NCBI RefSeq assembly: GCF_005049045.1
Contig: NZ_SUPK01000003.1
Location: forward strand, 372,001-436,000
Direction: 5' to 3'
Length of the DNA stretch: 64,000 nucleotides
Source: Cohnella pontilimi
Lineage (GTDB): Bacteria; Bacillota; Bacilli; Paenibacillales; Paenibacillaceae
Shown here: piece by piece, positions 8,746 to 17,668 of the stretch
Numbering within the stretch: the first letter of the stretch is position 1
Layout of the letters: the number at the start of each line of letters is the position of its first letter
Notes under the pieces: generated by a model
What the model saw: only the letters and a program-made list of their open reading frames with translations
What the model was told of the DNA's origin: nothing
Database searches by the model: none
Translations under genes and position numbers: made by a program

Positions 8746-9210
8746 TCAATCCCGGATTTCCACGATGAGTTCGATTTCAACGGGCGTATGGAACGGGAGT
8801 TCGTTCGCGGAGATGGCGGACCTCGCGTGCTTGCCGCTCTCTCCGAACACCTGAATCAGCAAATCGGACGCACCGTTCATGACATACGGCTGGTCGGCGA
8901 AGCCGGGCGCACTGTTCACGAAACCGAGCATTTTGACGATTTTCACGACACGGTCCAAATCTTTCAAGTACCACTTCATCACGGCCAAGCAGTTGATGAT
9001 GACTTGCCTTGCCGCTTCTTGTCCTTGTTCGATCGTGAGCTCGCGGCCGAGCTTTCCTTCGTACATCAATTTTCCGTCAATCCGGCAATCCTGCCCCGAC
9101 AAGTAGAGCAAATTTCCGGTCCGGTTACAAGGAATGTACGAAAATTTCGGTTCTCCCACCTCCGGCAGCGTAATGCCCAGCTCTTGCAGGCGTGCTTCCA
9201 CTTTGGACAA
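8746..9210 (-). CDS. RidA (YjgF/YER057c/UK114) family protein
   Basis: A 154-residue protein of the long RidA subgroup (NLLYLSGQDCRIDGKL, then FVNSAPGFADQPYVMNGASD and a C-terminal PVEIELIVEI strand). RidA proteins hydrolyse reactive enamine/imine intermediates produced by PLP-dependent dehydratases. That fits the next gene upstream, a PLP enzyme of the D-threonine-aldolase/D-serine-dehydratase family, 18 bp away in the same operon. The canonical RidA arginine (…SARVAVQVA…) is replaced here by AISANEL, so the chemistry may differ from classical RidA. Confidence 0.88.
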   Translation of the reverse strand: MSKVEARLQELGITLPEVGEPKFSYIPCNRTGNLLYLSGQDCRIDGKLMYEGKLGRELTIEQGQEAARQVIINCLAVMKWYLKDLDRVVKIVKMLGFVNSAPGFADQPYVMNGASDLLIQVFGESGKHARSAISANELPFHTPVEIELIVEIRD

Positions 9211-9228
9211 AATGAACCCCTCCCGACG

Positions 9229-10317
9229 CTATTCCAGCCTGCCTCTGGCCGAAACGGGCACTTGCTCGATCCGTTCCCCATCGGCGAGATAGACATAGTT
9301 GTGCAAGTTTACGGTGCTGCAGATGTGATTCGGAATGATGTGAAGCCGATCGCCGACCTTTGCCGGACATTCCGGATCCAGGCGGATGATGCCGTGCTCC
9401 TCGGACATGCGCTCCAAAACAGCGCCGGGGAATTCGACGATATGGCCGAAGCCCTGAAGCTGCAAGGGCTCGGTACCCGGCTGCACATCCGTCGCGAACG
9501 TTTTGCTCCCCCCGTCCACGACGCAATAATCCGGCGATGGCCGGCTCACGACCGTCGTGACGACGACGGCTGCGCAATCGGCGAGCGTGCAGACGCCGAG
9601 CTTGGCCTGCATCCGGTCCTGGTACACATACGTGCCCGGCCGTATTTCCGTGACGCCTGGAACCCTCGCCGCGAATGCGCCGGTCGGCGTCGAACCGACA
9701 CTGACGTCGACGATCGGGAGGCCTTCGGCTCTCAGCCGCTCCGCGAGCTTCACCATCAGCTCTCCTTCTTCGAGGCCCGCCCGCTCGAGATCCAAGGTCG
9801 GTTTGCCGCCGATCGACGCTCCGCGGAACGTATAGATGCCGGTTAAGTTCAAATGGGGCAGCGCATGAATGCGTTGGGCCAACGCAACCGCGTCTTCGTA
9901 AGGAACGCCTGTCCGCTTGAAGCCGGTGTCGATTTCCAGTCTCACCTGGAGAGTTTGCCCCGCACGGCCGGCGGCTTCCGAAAGGATGAGAGAGCCTTCA
10001 TAACTGTCCGCTCCGACGATCAGCCGGATCGTGCCGCTCAGCTTCGCCGCTCTTTCCGCTTTGCTCGCCGTCACGATCGGATAAGCGATGAAGATATCGT
10101 CGATTCCCGCTGCGGCCATCACTTCCGCTTCCGAGAGCTTCGCCACGGTGATGCCCGATGCGCCCGCTTCCAGCTGCCGCTTGGCCATGGAAGGCAGCTT
10201 GTGCGTCTTCGCATGAGGACGCAGCTTCACGCCGCAGGCTTTGGCTGTTTGCGCCATCGCCTCGATATTCGCGCCGGTTTTGTGCAAATCAATGAGAAGA
10301 TAAGGAGTGTCCGGCAT
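9229..10317 (-). CDS. D-threonine aldolase/D-serine dehydratase-like PLP enzyme
   Basis: A 362-residue fold-type III PLP enzyme (alanine-racemase-like N-terminal domain). LRPHAKTHK carries the predicted PLP lysine, and the C-terminal NHICSTVNLHN provides the His/Cys zinc site of the D-serine dehydratase-like domain. The start at 10317 has AGGGG 7 nt upstream; the longer open frame to 10671 only overlaps the acetyltransferase gene. Likely acts in the cytoplasm on a D-hydroxy-amino acid (D-Ser, D-Thr or a relative). Followed by the RidA-like gene, which would clear enamine products. With a GGT in the same block, D-amino acids from cell walls are plausible substrates. Confidence 0.88.
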   Translation of the reverse strand: MPDTPYLLIDLHKTGANIEAMAQTAKACGVKLRPHAKTHKLPSMAKRQLEAGASGITVAKLSEAEVMAAAGIDDIFIAYPIVTASKAERAAKLSGTIRLIVGADSYEGSLILSEAAGRAGQTLQVRLEIDTGFKRTGVPYEDAVALAQRIHALPHLNLTGIYTFRGASIGGKPTLDLERAGLEEGELMVKLAERLRAEGLPIVDVSVGSTPTGAFAARVPGVTEIRPGTYVYQDRMQAKLGVCTLADCAAVVVTTVVSRPSPDYCVVDGGSKTFATDVQPGTEPLQLQGFGHIVEFPGAVLERMSEEHGIIRLDPECPAKVGDRLHIIPNHICSTVNLHNYVYLADGERIEQVPVSARGRLE

Positions 10318-10334
10318 GATGTCGCCCCTTTCTC

Positions 10335-11525
10335 TTAGAAATGATCGACAGGCCAGAATACGTAAGGCCGCGCAGGGAAAAGCGCCCGCAGCCATTCCGC
10401 GCCCGCCCTTCCTTGCAAGTCCCCCGCCAGGTCTCCTTTCAGCAGCAGAACGAGCCACTCCTGCACCGTCAACTCGACAGCCGCCTGGTAGGTGACGCTT
10501 TCTCCAACCGGCGTCACGTCGACCGTACCGTTTCGAATGGTGATCAGCGCTTCTTCGCCCTCGACCGAGAGCAGGATCGATCCGTCCGGGAGACCGTCCG
10601 CTTGCCGGATTCTGTGCTCCAGCTCGGGGGTCATCTTCCGCAAGGTGACGGCCAAATCGAACGGGCGCCACATTTTATACGAATCGTCTTCGATACCGGC
10701 GCCGTGCCGCTGAAGCCAGCTTTGCAGCGCGTGACCGGCAGGCAGTGTCGCTTTGAGTACTTCGGCCTCCCGCTCCACAGTCACCGCGTGACGGAGCAGA
10801 CCGACCGCCGCCTGATCCTGCCCGGGCATGTAGGCACAATCCATCAGGTGGAATTGCCGGTCTTTCGTTACCCGGTAACGCAAATAGGCCACGACGCCTC
10901 CATCGGATTCCGCCACAAGAAAGTGTTCCGGGCGGACGGCTTTCCACCGCGTCTGGCCTTTCCAATACGCCTTCGACCGAATGCGGGGAGCGACGGTTTC
11001 GGGATCCTGCTCCTCATACATCCGGCTCACTTGCTCAAGATCCGATTCCGTGTAACGGCGGATCCGGAAGGAGGACGCGGCATCCGGATTTCTGAGCGCT
11101 GCGATGTCCGCCGTCCACTGCCGGTCCGTGACCGTCCTCCAGCCGAGCTGCTCGTAGAACGGGTTGATGCCCGTCATGAGCAGCGAAAGATCGTAACCTC
11201 TTGTTCTCATATAGCCGCATTGCCCGCCCAGCAGCCTTTGTGCCAACCCGCGCCGACGAAACTCGGGCAAAGTCGCCACGTTGCCGATACCGCCGACCTT
11301 GAGCTGCACCGATCCCCAGCGCATCCGGTAAGGGAAAATTTGCGTAGCGGCCGCAAGCTGGCCGTTCACAAACGCCAGCCAAGTCGTATCGAGCTCATAG
11401 TCCGCGTCAAAGTCCAGCCGTTCCTGAAAAAAAGTGCGGTCTTCCGGGAATACCGAACCCCAAATATCGTAGGCTTGTTCGACTTCCTCCCGGGATACCG
11501 CAGGCCGAATCGTAATCGTCTCCAT
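10335..11525 (-). CDS. Eis-like GNAT N-acetyltransferase
   Basis: A 396-residue protein with the three-part architecture of the Eis family: an N-terminal GNAT domain with the acetyl-CoA loop VGGIGNVATLPEFRRRGLAQ (about residues 76-95), a second degenerate GNAT-like domain (about 150-290) and a C-terminal SCP2-like domain (about 295-396). Eis relatives acetylate amine groups of antibiotics, lysines or small metabolites; the hexameric family has an acceptor pocket that differs between members. It sits in the operon between the HAD phosphatase and the PLP enzyme, so acetylation of an amino sugar or amino acid is possible. Substrate unknown. Confidence 0.88.
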   Translation of the reverse strand: METITIRPAVSREEVEQAYDIWGSVFPEDRTFFQERLDFDADYELDTTWLAFVNGQLAAATQIFPYRMRWGSVQLKVGGIGNVATLPEFRRRGLAQRLLGGQCGYMRTRGYDLSLLMTGINPFYEQLGWRTVTDRQWTADIAALRNPDAASSFRIRRYTESDLEQVSRMYEEQDPETVAPRIRSKAYWKGQTRWKAVRPEHFLVAESDGGVVAYLRYRVTKDRQFHLMDCAYMPGQDQAAVGLLRHAVTVEREAEVLKATLPAGHALQSWLQRHGAGIEDDSYKMWRPFDLAVTLRKMTPELEHRIRQADGLPDGSILLSVEGEEALITIRNGTVDVTPVGESVTYQAAVELTVQEWLVLLLKGDLAGDLQGRAGAEWLRALFPARPYVFWPVDHF

Positions 11526-11558
11526 AAATCGCAGGCTCCTTTCGGCGAAAGCCTCTTA

Positions 11559-12410
11559 TCAAAGCCACTGCTCCAAAGTTTGAGCCAGTCCGTCCTCCGC
11601 ATTCGTGCCGGTGACAAAGCGGGCATGCCGCTTGACCTCGTCCGAAGCGTTGCCCATGGCCACGGAAATCCCCGCGTACGCGAACATGGGAACATCGTTC
11701 ATCCCGTCGCCAATGGCTGCCACTTCCTCCGCGGCAACTCCATATGCTTCCGCGATCCGGGCCAGTCCGGCCCCCTTGTCTGCGGTCACATGGTTAATTT
11801 CCAACGTCGTATGGTGAGAAGTGAATACGTTAAGACCCGGAACTTTTTTCAACTCGTCGTACATCGCTTCAAGCCGTTCCGGCCGGTGCTCCATCACGAA
11901 AAACTTCTCGATGGCCGCAGGCTCACCGCTGTCCATCCAAGCGGAGATATCATGCGTCTCGAACATGTAAGGCGCCTCGATCTCTTGCTCCAGCAGCGCC
12001 TCGTATTCGTTATCTATATTTTTAATTGCGCGGTAATAGTCGATCAAGCGCTGCAGATGCTTAGGTTTGCTCTCGATCAGAATCCGGTCGTTCCAATAAA
12101 TATCGAACAAGGCCTCGTGCTTCACCAAAATCCTGTAAGCTTCCTTCGCAAGCTCGATCGGGATCGAGCGGCGTTCGAGCACTTCGCCGTTCACCCCGCG
12201 GACTTCCCCGCCGTTGCAAATCGCGATCGGCAGCGTGATCGCCATAGACTGTGCGAACTCCCGAACGAGAGGAAGATTTCGGCCGGTGCAGAGGGTGAAC
12301 TCCACGCCGGCCCGTCTCAACCCGGCGACCGCACGCAAAGTGCGGCCGCTGATTTGCCCGTTTCGGTTCAACAAGGTGCCATCAATATCAAGTGCAACCA
12401 GCTTCACCAT
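11559..12410 (-). CDS. Cof-type HAD-IIB phosphatase
   Basis: A 283-residue haloacid-dehalogenase phosphatase of the Cof/YidA type. Motif I is ALDIDGTLLN (nucleophile Asp8), motif II CTGRN, motif III lysine in the cap-proximal region (VTADKGAGLARI) and motif IV AIGDGMNDVPMF. The inserted C2b cap spans roughly residues 85-195. These enzymes dephosphorylate sugar phosphates or FMN/PLP-type cofactors. In a cluster for (phospho)glycoside use it probably removes phosphate from an excess or dead-end sugar phosphate. Confidence 0.92.
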   Translation of the reverse strand: MVKLVALDIDGTLLNRNGQISGRTLRAVAGLRRAGVEFTLCTGRNLPLVREFAQSMAITLPIAICNGGEVRGVNGEVLERRSIPIELAKEAYRILVKHEALFDIYWNDRILIESKPKHLQRLIDYYRAIKNIDNEYEALLEQEIEAPYMFETHDISAWMDSGEPAAIEKFFVMEHRPERLEAMYDELKKVPGLNVFTSHHTTLEINHVTADKGAGLARIAEAYGVAAEEVAAIGDGMNDVPMFAYAGISVAMGNASDEVKRHARFVTGTNAEDGLAQTLEQWL

Positions 12411-12448
12411 GTTTTCCCTTCCCCCCGTACCTCTGCGAGTATAACAGC

Positions 12449-13765
12449 TTACTTAAATTGGGGCAGGTACTCTTTATTGGCCGAAATGATTTCGTCCAGC
12501 AGTTTTTTGGCCAACTCCGCGGTGCCGACAAGCGGATGGATGGTCAGCGCCTGCAGCCCTGCCAAGTAATCGCCTTCCGCCGCGGCTTTCACCGCGAGCT
12601 CTTCATAAGCTTTTACCACTTGCAGCAGGCCGCGAATTTGCGGGGAAATCGGCGACGCGATTTGCACCGGATGCGCGCCTTGAGAATCGATGACGCAGTT
12701 CACCTCAACCGAGACATCGTCCGGAAGGAACGGGATGATGCCGTTGTTGCGCACATTGACGGTTTGGATGTCCCGGGTGTTGTTGTAAATCGACTTGATC
12801 AGGTTCACGGCGGCTTCGGAGTAATACGCGCCGCCCCGCTGTTCCAATTGCGGCGGTTTGATCGCGAGATTCGGGTCTTTATACAGCTCGAACAGCTCGG
12901 CCTCCACTTTCTTCACATCGTCCGCACGGGTGGTGCCTTTTTCGAGGAACTTTTTGTTCATATCTTCGAAAGCTTTGTCTTTCATATAGTAGTAACGATG
13001 ATAGCCGCAAGGGAGAGCGCCGACGGATTGCAAAAACTCCGCGTCCCAGCCGAAGTCGGGGATATTTTTCATGGTGAGTCCGCTCGCCCCGGCCGCCTTG
13101 TTCAGCACGTTGCTCGTAATATCCACACCGTCGACCACGATGCGCGTCGTCCAGTTGAGATGGTTGATGCCGAACATTTCGATATCGACTTTGGATACAT
13201 CCACTTCGCACAGCTTGGCGATTTGCATGCGGGTGCCGATGGGCAGGTTGCAAAGTCCCATGGTGCGGATGCCGGAATATTTAAGGACCGCTTCGGTGAC
13301 GATGCCGGCCGGATTCGTAAAGTTGATCATGAAGGCGTCCGGCGCGAGCTCCTTTATATCCTTCGCGATATCCAGAACGACCGGAACCGTTCGAAGCGCT
13401 TTGGCAAAACCTCCCGCGCCCGTCGTTTCCTGACCGATCAAGCCGTACTTGAGCGGAATTTTCTCGTCGCGCGAACGGGCGTCCAGCATGCCGATCCGCA
13501 TCTGGGTCGTGATGAAATCCGCCCCTTCGATCGCTTCACGGCGGTCGAACGTCAGATGCAGGTTGATCGGTACGCCGGCTTTTTCGATCATGCGCTTCGC
13601 GAGGTTCCCGACCGTCTCCAGCTTCTGCCTGCCCGGTTCAATATCGACCAGATACAAATCACGAACGGGAAACACGCTGTGGTTCTTGATAAATCCCTCC
13701 ACCAGTTCCGGCGTATAAGAAGAACCGCCGCCCATTACCGCTACTTTCAAGTTGTCCTTTTTCAT
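12449..13765 (-). CDS. GH4 6-phospho-beta-glucosidase
   Basis: A 438-residue LicH/CelF-type GH4 enzyme. It has the Rossmann motif VAVMGGGSSYTPELVEGF at the N-terminus, FINTNPAG-like NFTNPAGIV, the metal/catalytic Cys in GLCNLPIG and the second ligand His in GINHLNW. The CN-P motif is the known marker of 6-phospho-beta-glucosidases, which open 6-phospho-beta-glucosides by NAD-dependent redox elimination with Mn2+. A good promoter lies just upstream (13829..13857). It starts the operon that continues into the HAD phosphatase. No PTS gene is visible in the window, so the phosphorylated substrate must come from a kinase or a PTS elsewhere. Confidence 0.93.
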   Translation of the reverse strand: MKKDNLKVAVMGGGSSYTPELVEGFIKNHSVFPVRDLYLVDIEPGRQKLETVGNLAKRMIEKAGVPINLHLTFDRREAIEGADFITTQMRIGMLDARSRDEKIPLKYGLIGQETTGAGGFAKALRTVPVVLDIAKDIKELAPDAFMINFTNPAGIVTEAVLKYSGIRTMGLCNLPIGTRMQIAKLCEVDVSKVDIEMFGINHLNWTTRIVVDGVDITSNVLNKAAGASGLTMKNIPDFGWDAEFLQSVGALPCGYHRYYYMKDKAFEDMNKKFLEKGTTRADDVKKVEAELFELYKDPNLAIKPPQLEQRGGAYYSEAAVNLIKSIYNNTRDIQTVNVRNNGIIPFLPDDVSVEVNCVIDSQGAHPVQIASPISPQIRGLLQVVKAYEELAVKAAAEGDYLAGLQALTIHPLVGTAELAKKLLDEIISANKEYLPQFK

Positions 13766-13828
13766 ATTCGCACCCTCCGTCGTCGATAAGATTGCAGGTC
13801 GTCACATTTGATAACGTTTTCACCCCAA

Positions 13829-13857
13829 ATCGTACAAAAGTTATGATGAATTGTCAA
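13829..13857 (-). promoter_or_regulatory. sigma-A-type promoter of the second GH4 gene
   Basis: Read on the minus strand: -35 TTGACA (13857..13852), 17-bp spacer, -10 TACGAT (13834..13829), about 64 bp before the start codon. The GTTATAAC motif at 13868..13883 (15/16 match to 5696..5711) lies just upstream of the -35. Confidence 0.6.
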
Positions 13858-13871
13858 TGAAATCATATTTG

Positions 13872-14123
13872 TTATAACGATTGTTCCGTTTGTTTTACTT
13901 TCAAATCGACCACTCGTTGGACGGCGGGATTTACCAAGTACAGCGGATAGTAACCGGTCAACACGTCCGATGCATTTTGGGCCACCTTGCGCTTCAATTC
14001 CCGCTCGGACTGTTCGGAATACCACGCCGTATGAGGAGTGAGGATCACTTGCTCCATCTCCCGGAACGGATGGTCCGGGGCCATCGGCTCCTGTTCCAGC
14101 ACAACAACCCGAAACTTGGCCAT
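13872..14123 (-). pseudogene. collapsed D-2-hydroxyacid dehydrogenase gene
   Basis: An 83-codon frame starting MAKFRVVVLEQEP and continuing DHPFREMEQVILTPHTAWYS and NASDVLTGYYPLYLVNP, the conserved C-terminal end of D-isomer-specific 2-hydroxyacid dehydrogenases (about 320 residues when complete). The start has its own GGGAGG ribosome site, and MAKFRVVVLE resembles the N-terminus of this family. The simplest reading is one internal in-frame deletion that joined the first roughly 10 codons to the last 70 or so, removing nearly all of both domains. It lies between the sugar ABC genes and the GH4 gene. A functional mini-protein is unlikely. Confidence 0.6.
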
Positions 14124-14202
14124 CTGCACCCTCCCTTTTCCCTTCGAACGGCTTGAATGCTCTCAGTTTAACACCACTTTTGGTTATTGTTAATAAACAG
14201 CA

Positions 14203-14229
14203 AACCGCCAGAGCTATACTCCGGCGGCT
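14203..14229 (-). terminator. terminator after the sugar ABC permeases
   Basis: Stem CCGCC(A)GAG / CTC(C)GGCGG with a CTATA loop, followed on the minus strand by a TTTG run. It lies about 75 bp after the stop of the MalG-like permease. Confidence 0.6.
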
Positions 14230-14303
14230 TCCTCAATAGGACGGTATTTAAATATTAAATTTCGAGCTGGAACCGCAGTCGTCCGACCTCGTCATGATAG
14301 TTT

Positions 14304-15140
14304 TCATTTTACTGCTCCGGCCGCAATCCCTTTAATAATGTATTTCTGCGAGAACAGATAGAAAATGACAACCGGGATAATCGTCAGCGTCAGGCCGGCC
14401 ATCGCCAGGTTCCACACAATGGTGAATTGCCCGAAGAAGTAGAAGGTCGACAACGGAATCGTGCGCAGCCCTTTGTCAGCCAGCGTCAGCGACGGCAGCA
14501 GGTAGTCGTTCCACATCGCGATGACGTCCAGAATCGCAATGGTAATCGTAATCGTGGTAAGCATCGGGAACACAATTCTCCAGAACACGCCGAACTTCGA
14601 GCAGCCGTCGAGCGTTGCAGCCTCCTCGAGCGCGATCGGAATCGACTTCATGAAACCGTGATACAAGAATACCGCCATGCTCGCATGGAATCCTACATTC
14701 ATGTAAATAAGGCCGCCATGCGTATTGAGCATCGGGATGTGCAGGTTGTGACGGATCCAATCCATGACCTGCATCAACGGCATCATCAACGTTTGGAAAG
14801 GAATCAGCATCGTTGCGACCAGCGTCAAAAAGATAAATTTGCTGAGCTTATTGTCCGTCCGGACCAGCATCCATGCCGTCATGGAGGCGAGCAGGACGAC
14901 GATCACCACAGAAGTGATGGTTACGAACAAAGAGTTGCCGAACGCGGTGAGAAAATTCATTTTGTCCATCGCCTGGGAATAGTACTTGAAGCTGAACGAC
15001 GACGGAAGCGCCAACGCGTTCTCATACAATTCCGCGCGGTTTTTGAAGGAGTTGACGAGCATAATATAGACGGGAGAAAGGAACGCAAGCGCAACGATGA
15101 CCAGCAGGATTTCGAATAAAATTTTGCCTGATCTCTTCAT
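14304..15140 (-). CDS. carbohydrate ABC transporter permease (MalG type)
   Basis: A 278-residue inner-membrane permease with six transmembrane segments. The EAA-loop that contacts the ATPase is visible as EEAATLDGCSKFGVFWRIVF, and the C-terminal end QKYIIKGIAAGAVK is typical of MalG/CUT1 proteins. It overlaps the upstream permease by one base (ATG/TAA sharing position 15140), so they are translationally coupled. Partner of the binding protein at 16208..17503. No ATPase gene lies in the operon, as is common in Paenibacillaceae where a shared MsmK-type ATPase serves several importers. Confidence 0.93.
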   Translation of the reverse strand: MKRSGKILFEILLVIVALAFLSPVYIMLVNSFKNRAELYENALALPSSFSFKYYSQAMDKMNFLTAFGNSLFVTITSVVIVVLLASMTAWMLVRTDNKLSKFIFLTLVATMLIPFQTLMMPLMQVMDWIRHNLHIPMLNTHGGLIYMNVGFHASMAVFLYHGFMKSIPIALEEAATLDGCSKFGVFWRIVFPMLTTITITIAILDVIAMWNDYLLPSLTLADKGLRTIPLSTFYFFGQFTIVWNLAMAGLTLTIIPVVIFYLFSQKYIIKGIAAGAVK

Positions 15141-16015
15141 TACATTTGCACCTCTCTTTTCTTCGTGATGATGACCTGCGTCAGCGTAATCGCCGCCACG
15201 ACAAGGAAGAACACGATCGCTTTCGCCTGACCGAGTCCGTAATGGCTGTAGCCGAAAATTTCGTTATAAATGTTCATCGCGAACATTTCAGTCGCATTAT
15301 TCGGTCCGCCCTTGGTCAAGGACAGGTTGACGTCGAAAATTTTGAACGCGCCCGACAGGGTCAGGAACAAGCAGATGGTGAACGAAGGCATGAGGAGCGG
15401 GAAAACGATTTTGGTCAGCCTGTGCCACAGATTCGCACCGTCTACTTTGGCCGCTTCCATCATTTCGTCCGGAATGCCCTGGATCCCGGCGATATAAATA
15501 ATCATCGTGTAACCGGCCATTTGCCAGGTGAACACGATTACCATGGCCATCAACGCGGCTTGCGGGTTAAGCAGCCAGTTGAAGAAAATACTGTGGAGTC
15601 CGGTTTTGTCTCCGATATAGCTAAGCGCATCCGTGAAGATAAATTGCCAAATGTAACCGAGAATCAAGCCCCCGATCAGGTTCGGCATGAAAAACATCGT
15701 TCTCGCCGCATTGCTTACTTTCAGCTTGGACGTCACGAACAGCGACAAAATGAGTCCGAGCAGGTTGACGGCGATCAGCGCGATCACGGTAAATTCCACC
15801 GTGTTCCATGCGGAAGCCAGAAAACGGTCGTCTTGGAACAGCTGTACATAATTGTTGAAGCCGACAAATACTTTCGGGTTTGCCGGAATGCCGTCCCACT
15901 TGACGAAAGAATATACGATCCCGATGATGAACGGGATGATGACTACGGTCGTAAAGACAAAGAGCAGCGGCACGGTAAATAGCGCGAACCAGGCTTTGTC
16001 CTTTTTCTTACTCAT
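15140..16015 (-). CDS. carbohydrate ABC transporter permease (MalF type)
   Basis: A 291-residue six-helix permease (CUT1 family) with the EAA loop MMEAAKVDGANLWHRLTKIV and an N-terminal SKKKDKAWFALFTVPLLFVF first helix. It forms a heterodimer with the adjacent MalG-type permease. A hairpin terminator (16149..16185) separates it from the binding-protein gene upstream, so it is probably expressed at a lower level from the same transcript. Confidence 0.93.
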   Translation of the reverse strand: MSKKKDKAWFALFTVPLLFVFTTVVIIPFIIGIVYSFVKWDGIPANPKVFVGFNNYVQLFQDDRFLASAWNTVEFTVIALIAVNLLGLILSLFVTSKLKVSNAARTMFFMPNLIGGLILGYIWQFIFTDALSYIGDKTGLHSIFFNWLLNPQAALMAMVIVFTWQMAGYTMIIYIAGIQGIPDEMMEAAKVDGANLWHRLTKIVFPLLMPSFTICLFLTLSGAFKIFDVNLSLTKGGPNNATEMFAMNIYNEIFGYSHYGLGQAKAIVFFLVVAAITLTQVIITKKREVQM

Positions 16016-16148
16016 AAAACTACCTTCTTTCCGGTAAAGTCATTTTAAATCGAATCAAGCCTCGATTTGGGATTGTCGGCCATGGTGTCTGCAAAGGGAA
16101 TCAAGTCTTGATTACATTTAAAAGTAGCCGGCCGGCAAATAAAGACGA

Positions 16149-16185
16149 AAAGCCTAACGCTCGGATGCGTCTGAGGTTAGGCTTT
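16149..16185 (-). terminator. intercistronic stem-loop between binding protein and permeases
   Basis: A 10-bp perfect stem AAAGCCTAAC / GTTAGGCTTT enclosing a 17-nt loop, followed by a short T run on both strands. It lies between the binding-protein gene and the two permease genes. It probably acts as a leaky terminator or 3' stabiliser that gives more binding protein than permease, as in malE-malF. Confidence 0.7.
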
Positions 16186-16207
16186 CGTTTTATCTTATTC
16201 CGTTAGA

Positions 16208-17503
16208 TTACTTCGCAGCTTTAGCCCAGGCAGCGTCCAGCTTTTGCAGGAATTGCGCGCCCGTCATGTCTTTCTTGAGGAAAAACTCTTGTGCCGCAGG
16301 CGCCAGGTCGTTGACGATGATGCCTTGCGGGAAGTAAATGAATGCCCACGGAACCGTTTGACCGCTCTTCGTGGCTTCGAATACGTCTTTGGACAGCGGA
16401 TCCAGGTCAGCAGCTTCGATGTTCGTCATAGCCGGAATGAACTTCCATTCGTTGACGATGGTGTTTTTACCGGTTTCGCTCGTGAGGAGCCAGTTCAGGA
16501 ACGCACTTGCGGCTTTCTGTTCGTCAGCGTCCGCTTTGCTGTTAATTACCCAGTAGCTCGCTACGCCTACAGCCAATTTATCGTTGCCGCCAAGCGGGAA
16601 CGGTGCCATGCCGACATCGTTGCTCATATCGCCGAAATCTTTCAGCATGCCGTAGCTCCAGTTGCCTTGGTTCACGATCGCCGTTTTACCCGTTCCGAAG
16701 TCGCCCATCTGGGTGTCGTATTTCACTTCCATCGGGTTTTTGGAGGTTGCCTTGATGGCTTCCATCATTTTGGCCCACTCTTGGAACTCTTTCGTGTCGG
16801 CCATCTTCACTTCGCCTTTGTTCAACTTCTCGATAAAGGCTTGCGGATCCGGCTGCGCCGCGAACGGAGCGTTAATGATATGCCCGATCAGGAAGTAAGC
16901 TTCTTGCGACAGGCTGAACGGATTTACGCCTTTGCCTTTCAGATCTTGCAGCGTCTTGATGAAAGAGTCCGCATCTTTCATATTCGCCTGATCAACCAGC
17001 TTCTTGTTGTAGACCATGCCAAATCCTTCTACACCGTAAGGAACGCCGACGGTTTTGCCGTCTTCTTTCAGTTCCATGTTCGGAGCGATGTTCGCTGCAT
17101 AAGGTTCGTTGCTCATGTCGGCCAGGTAGGATTTGAACTTGTCCGCTTCCGGACCGGCACCTACGCTGAACAGGGACGGACCTTGGTTGCTTGTCAGCTT
17201 CGCTTGCAGCTGCGTCATATAGGCGTCGCCTGCGGCGCCCCATACTTCTACTTCGTTTCCGGTTTCTTCCGTGTATTTCTTCGCGGCTGCTTCGAGTGAA
17301 TCGGCAATTTCGACTTTCGATTGGAAAATCGTGATTTTCTTCAGCTTCTCAGCCGGAGCCGAAGCGGAAGCCGATGCCGGAGCGGAACCGGATGCCGATG
17401 GAGAATTCGAGCTGTCACTGTTGTTGGAGCTTCCGCAGCCTACGACCGCCGCGAACAGCGCCGCCGCCGTCACCAAACCGAATACCTTTTTTACTTTCTT
17501 CAA
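16208..17503 (-). CDS. sugar-binding lipoprotein of an ABC transporter
   Basis: A 431-residue extracellular solute-binding protein (family 1). The signal peptide MKKVKKVFGLVTAAALFAAV ends in a lipobox VVGC (Cys about residue 23), followed by a Ser/Ala/Pro-rich linker (about 25-52) that tethers it to the membrane. The rest is the two-lobe periplasmic-binding fold, with DAYMTQLQAKLTSNQGPSL and the YGVEGFGMVYNKKL segment typical of the family. The gene heads the ABC operon and has a LacI-type operator (17534..17546) before it. The substrate is probably an oligosaccharide. Confidence 0.93.
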   Translation of the reverse strand: MKKVKKVFGLVTAAALFAAVVGCGSSNNSDSSNSPSASGSAPASASASAPAEKLKKITIFQSKVEIADSLEAAAKKYTEETGNEVEVWGAAGDAYMTQLQAKLTSNQGPSLFSVGAGPEADKFKSYLADMSNEPYAANIAPNMELKEDGKTVGVPYGVEGFGMVYNKKLVDQANMKDADSFIKTLQDLKGKGVNPFSLSQEAYFLIGHIINAPFAAQPDPQAFIEKLNKGEVKMADTKEFQEWAKMMEAIKATSKNPMEVKYDTQMGDFGTGKTAIVNQGNWSYGMLKDFGDMSNDVGMAPFPLGGNDKLAVGVASYWVINSKADADEQKAASAFLNWLLTSETGKNTIVNEWKFIPAMTNIEAADLDPLSKDVFEATKSGQTVPWAFIYFPQGIIVNDLAPAAQEFFLKKDMTGAQFLQKLDAAWAKAAK

Positions 17504-17533
17504 AGTGTTGGGCCTCCCCGAAAAATCTATTTA

Positions 17534-17546
17534 GTAAAACGTTTAC
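17534..17546. promoter_or_regulatory. LacI-type operator before the sugar-binding protein gene
   Basis: GTAAAACGTTTAC, with a palindromic AAACGTTT core and central CG, about 30 bp before the start codon. A related AAACGTTTGC sequence lies near 18720, upstream of the adjacent lacI gene. Likely bound by that regulator, though CcpA-type sites look similar. Confidence 0.5.
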
Positions 17547-17668
17547 ATAGCTATCATATTGATTTTTAGTAGAATTGTCAATCGAATTTGAATCCAGATC
17601 CAGGTCGAAATAGATAAAAGTTTGATAAATTTTACTTACATTTTACTAACATTTACTTCAGTTTTGAA

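Noticed and set aside
10341-12569. Long plus-strand open frame of 742 codons
   Set aside because: It lies opposite three clear genes (acetyltransferase, HAD phosphatase, GH4 end). It is a shadow of high-G+C codon bias with no recognisable domain.
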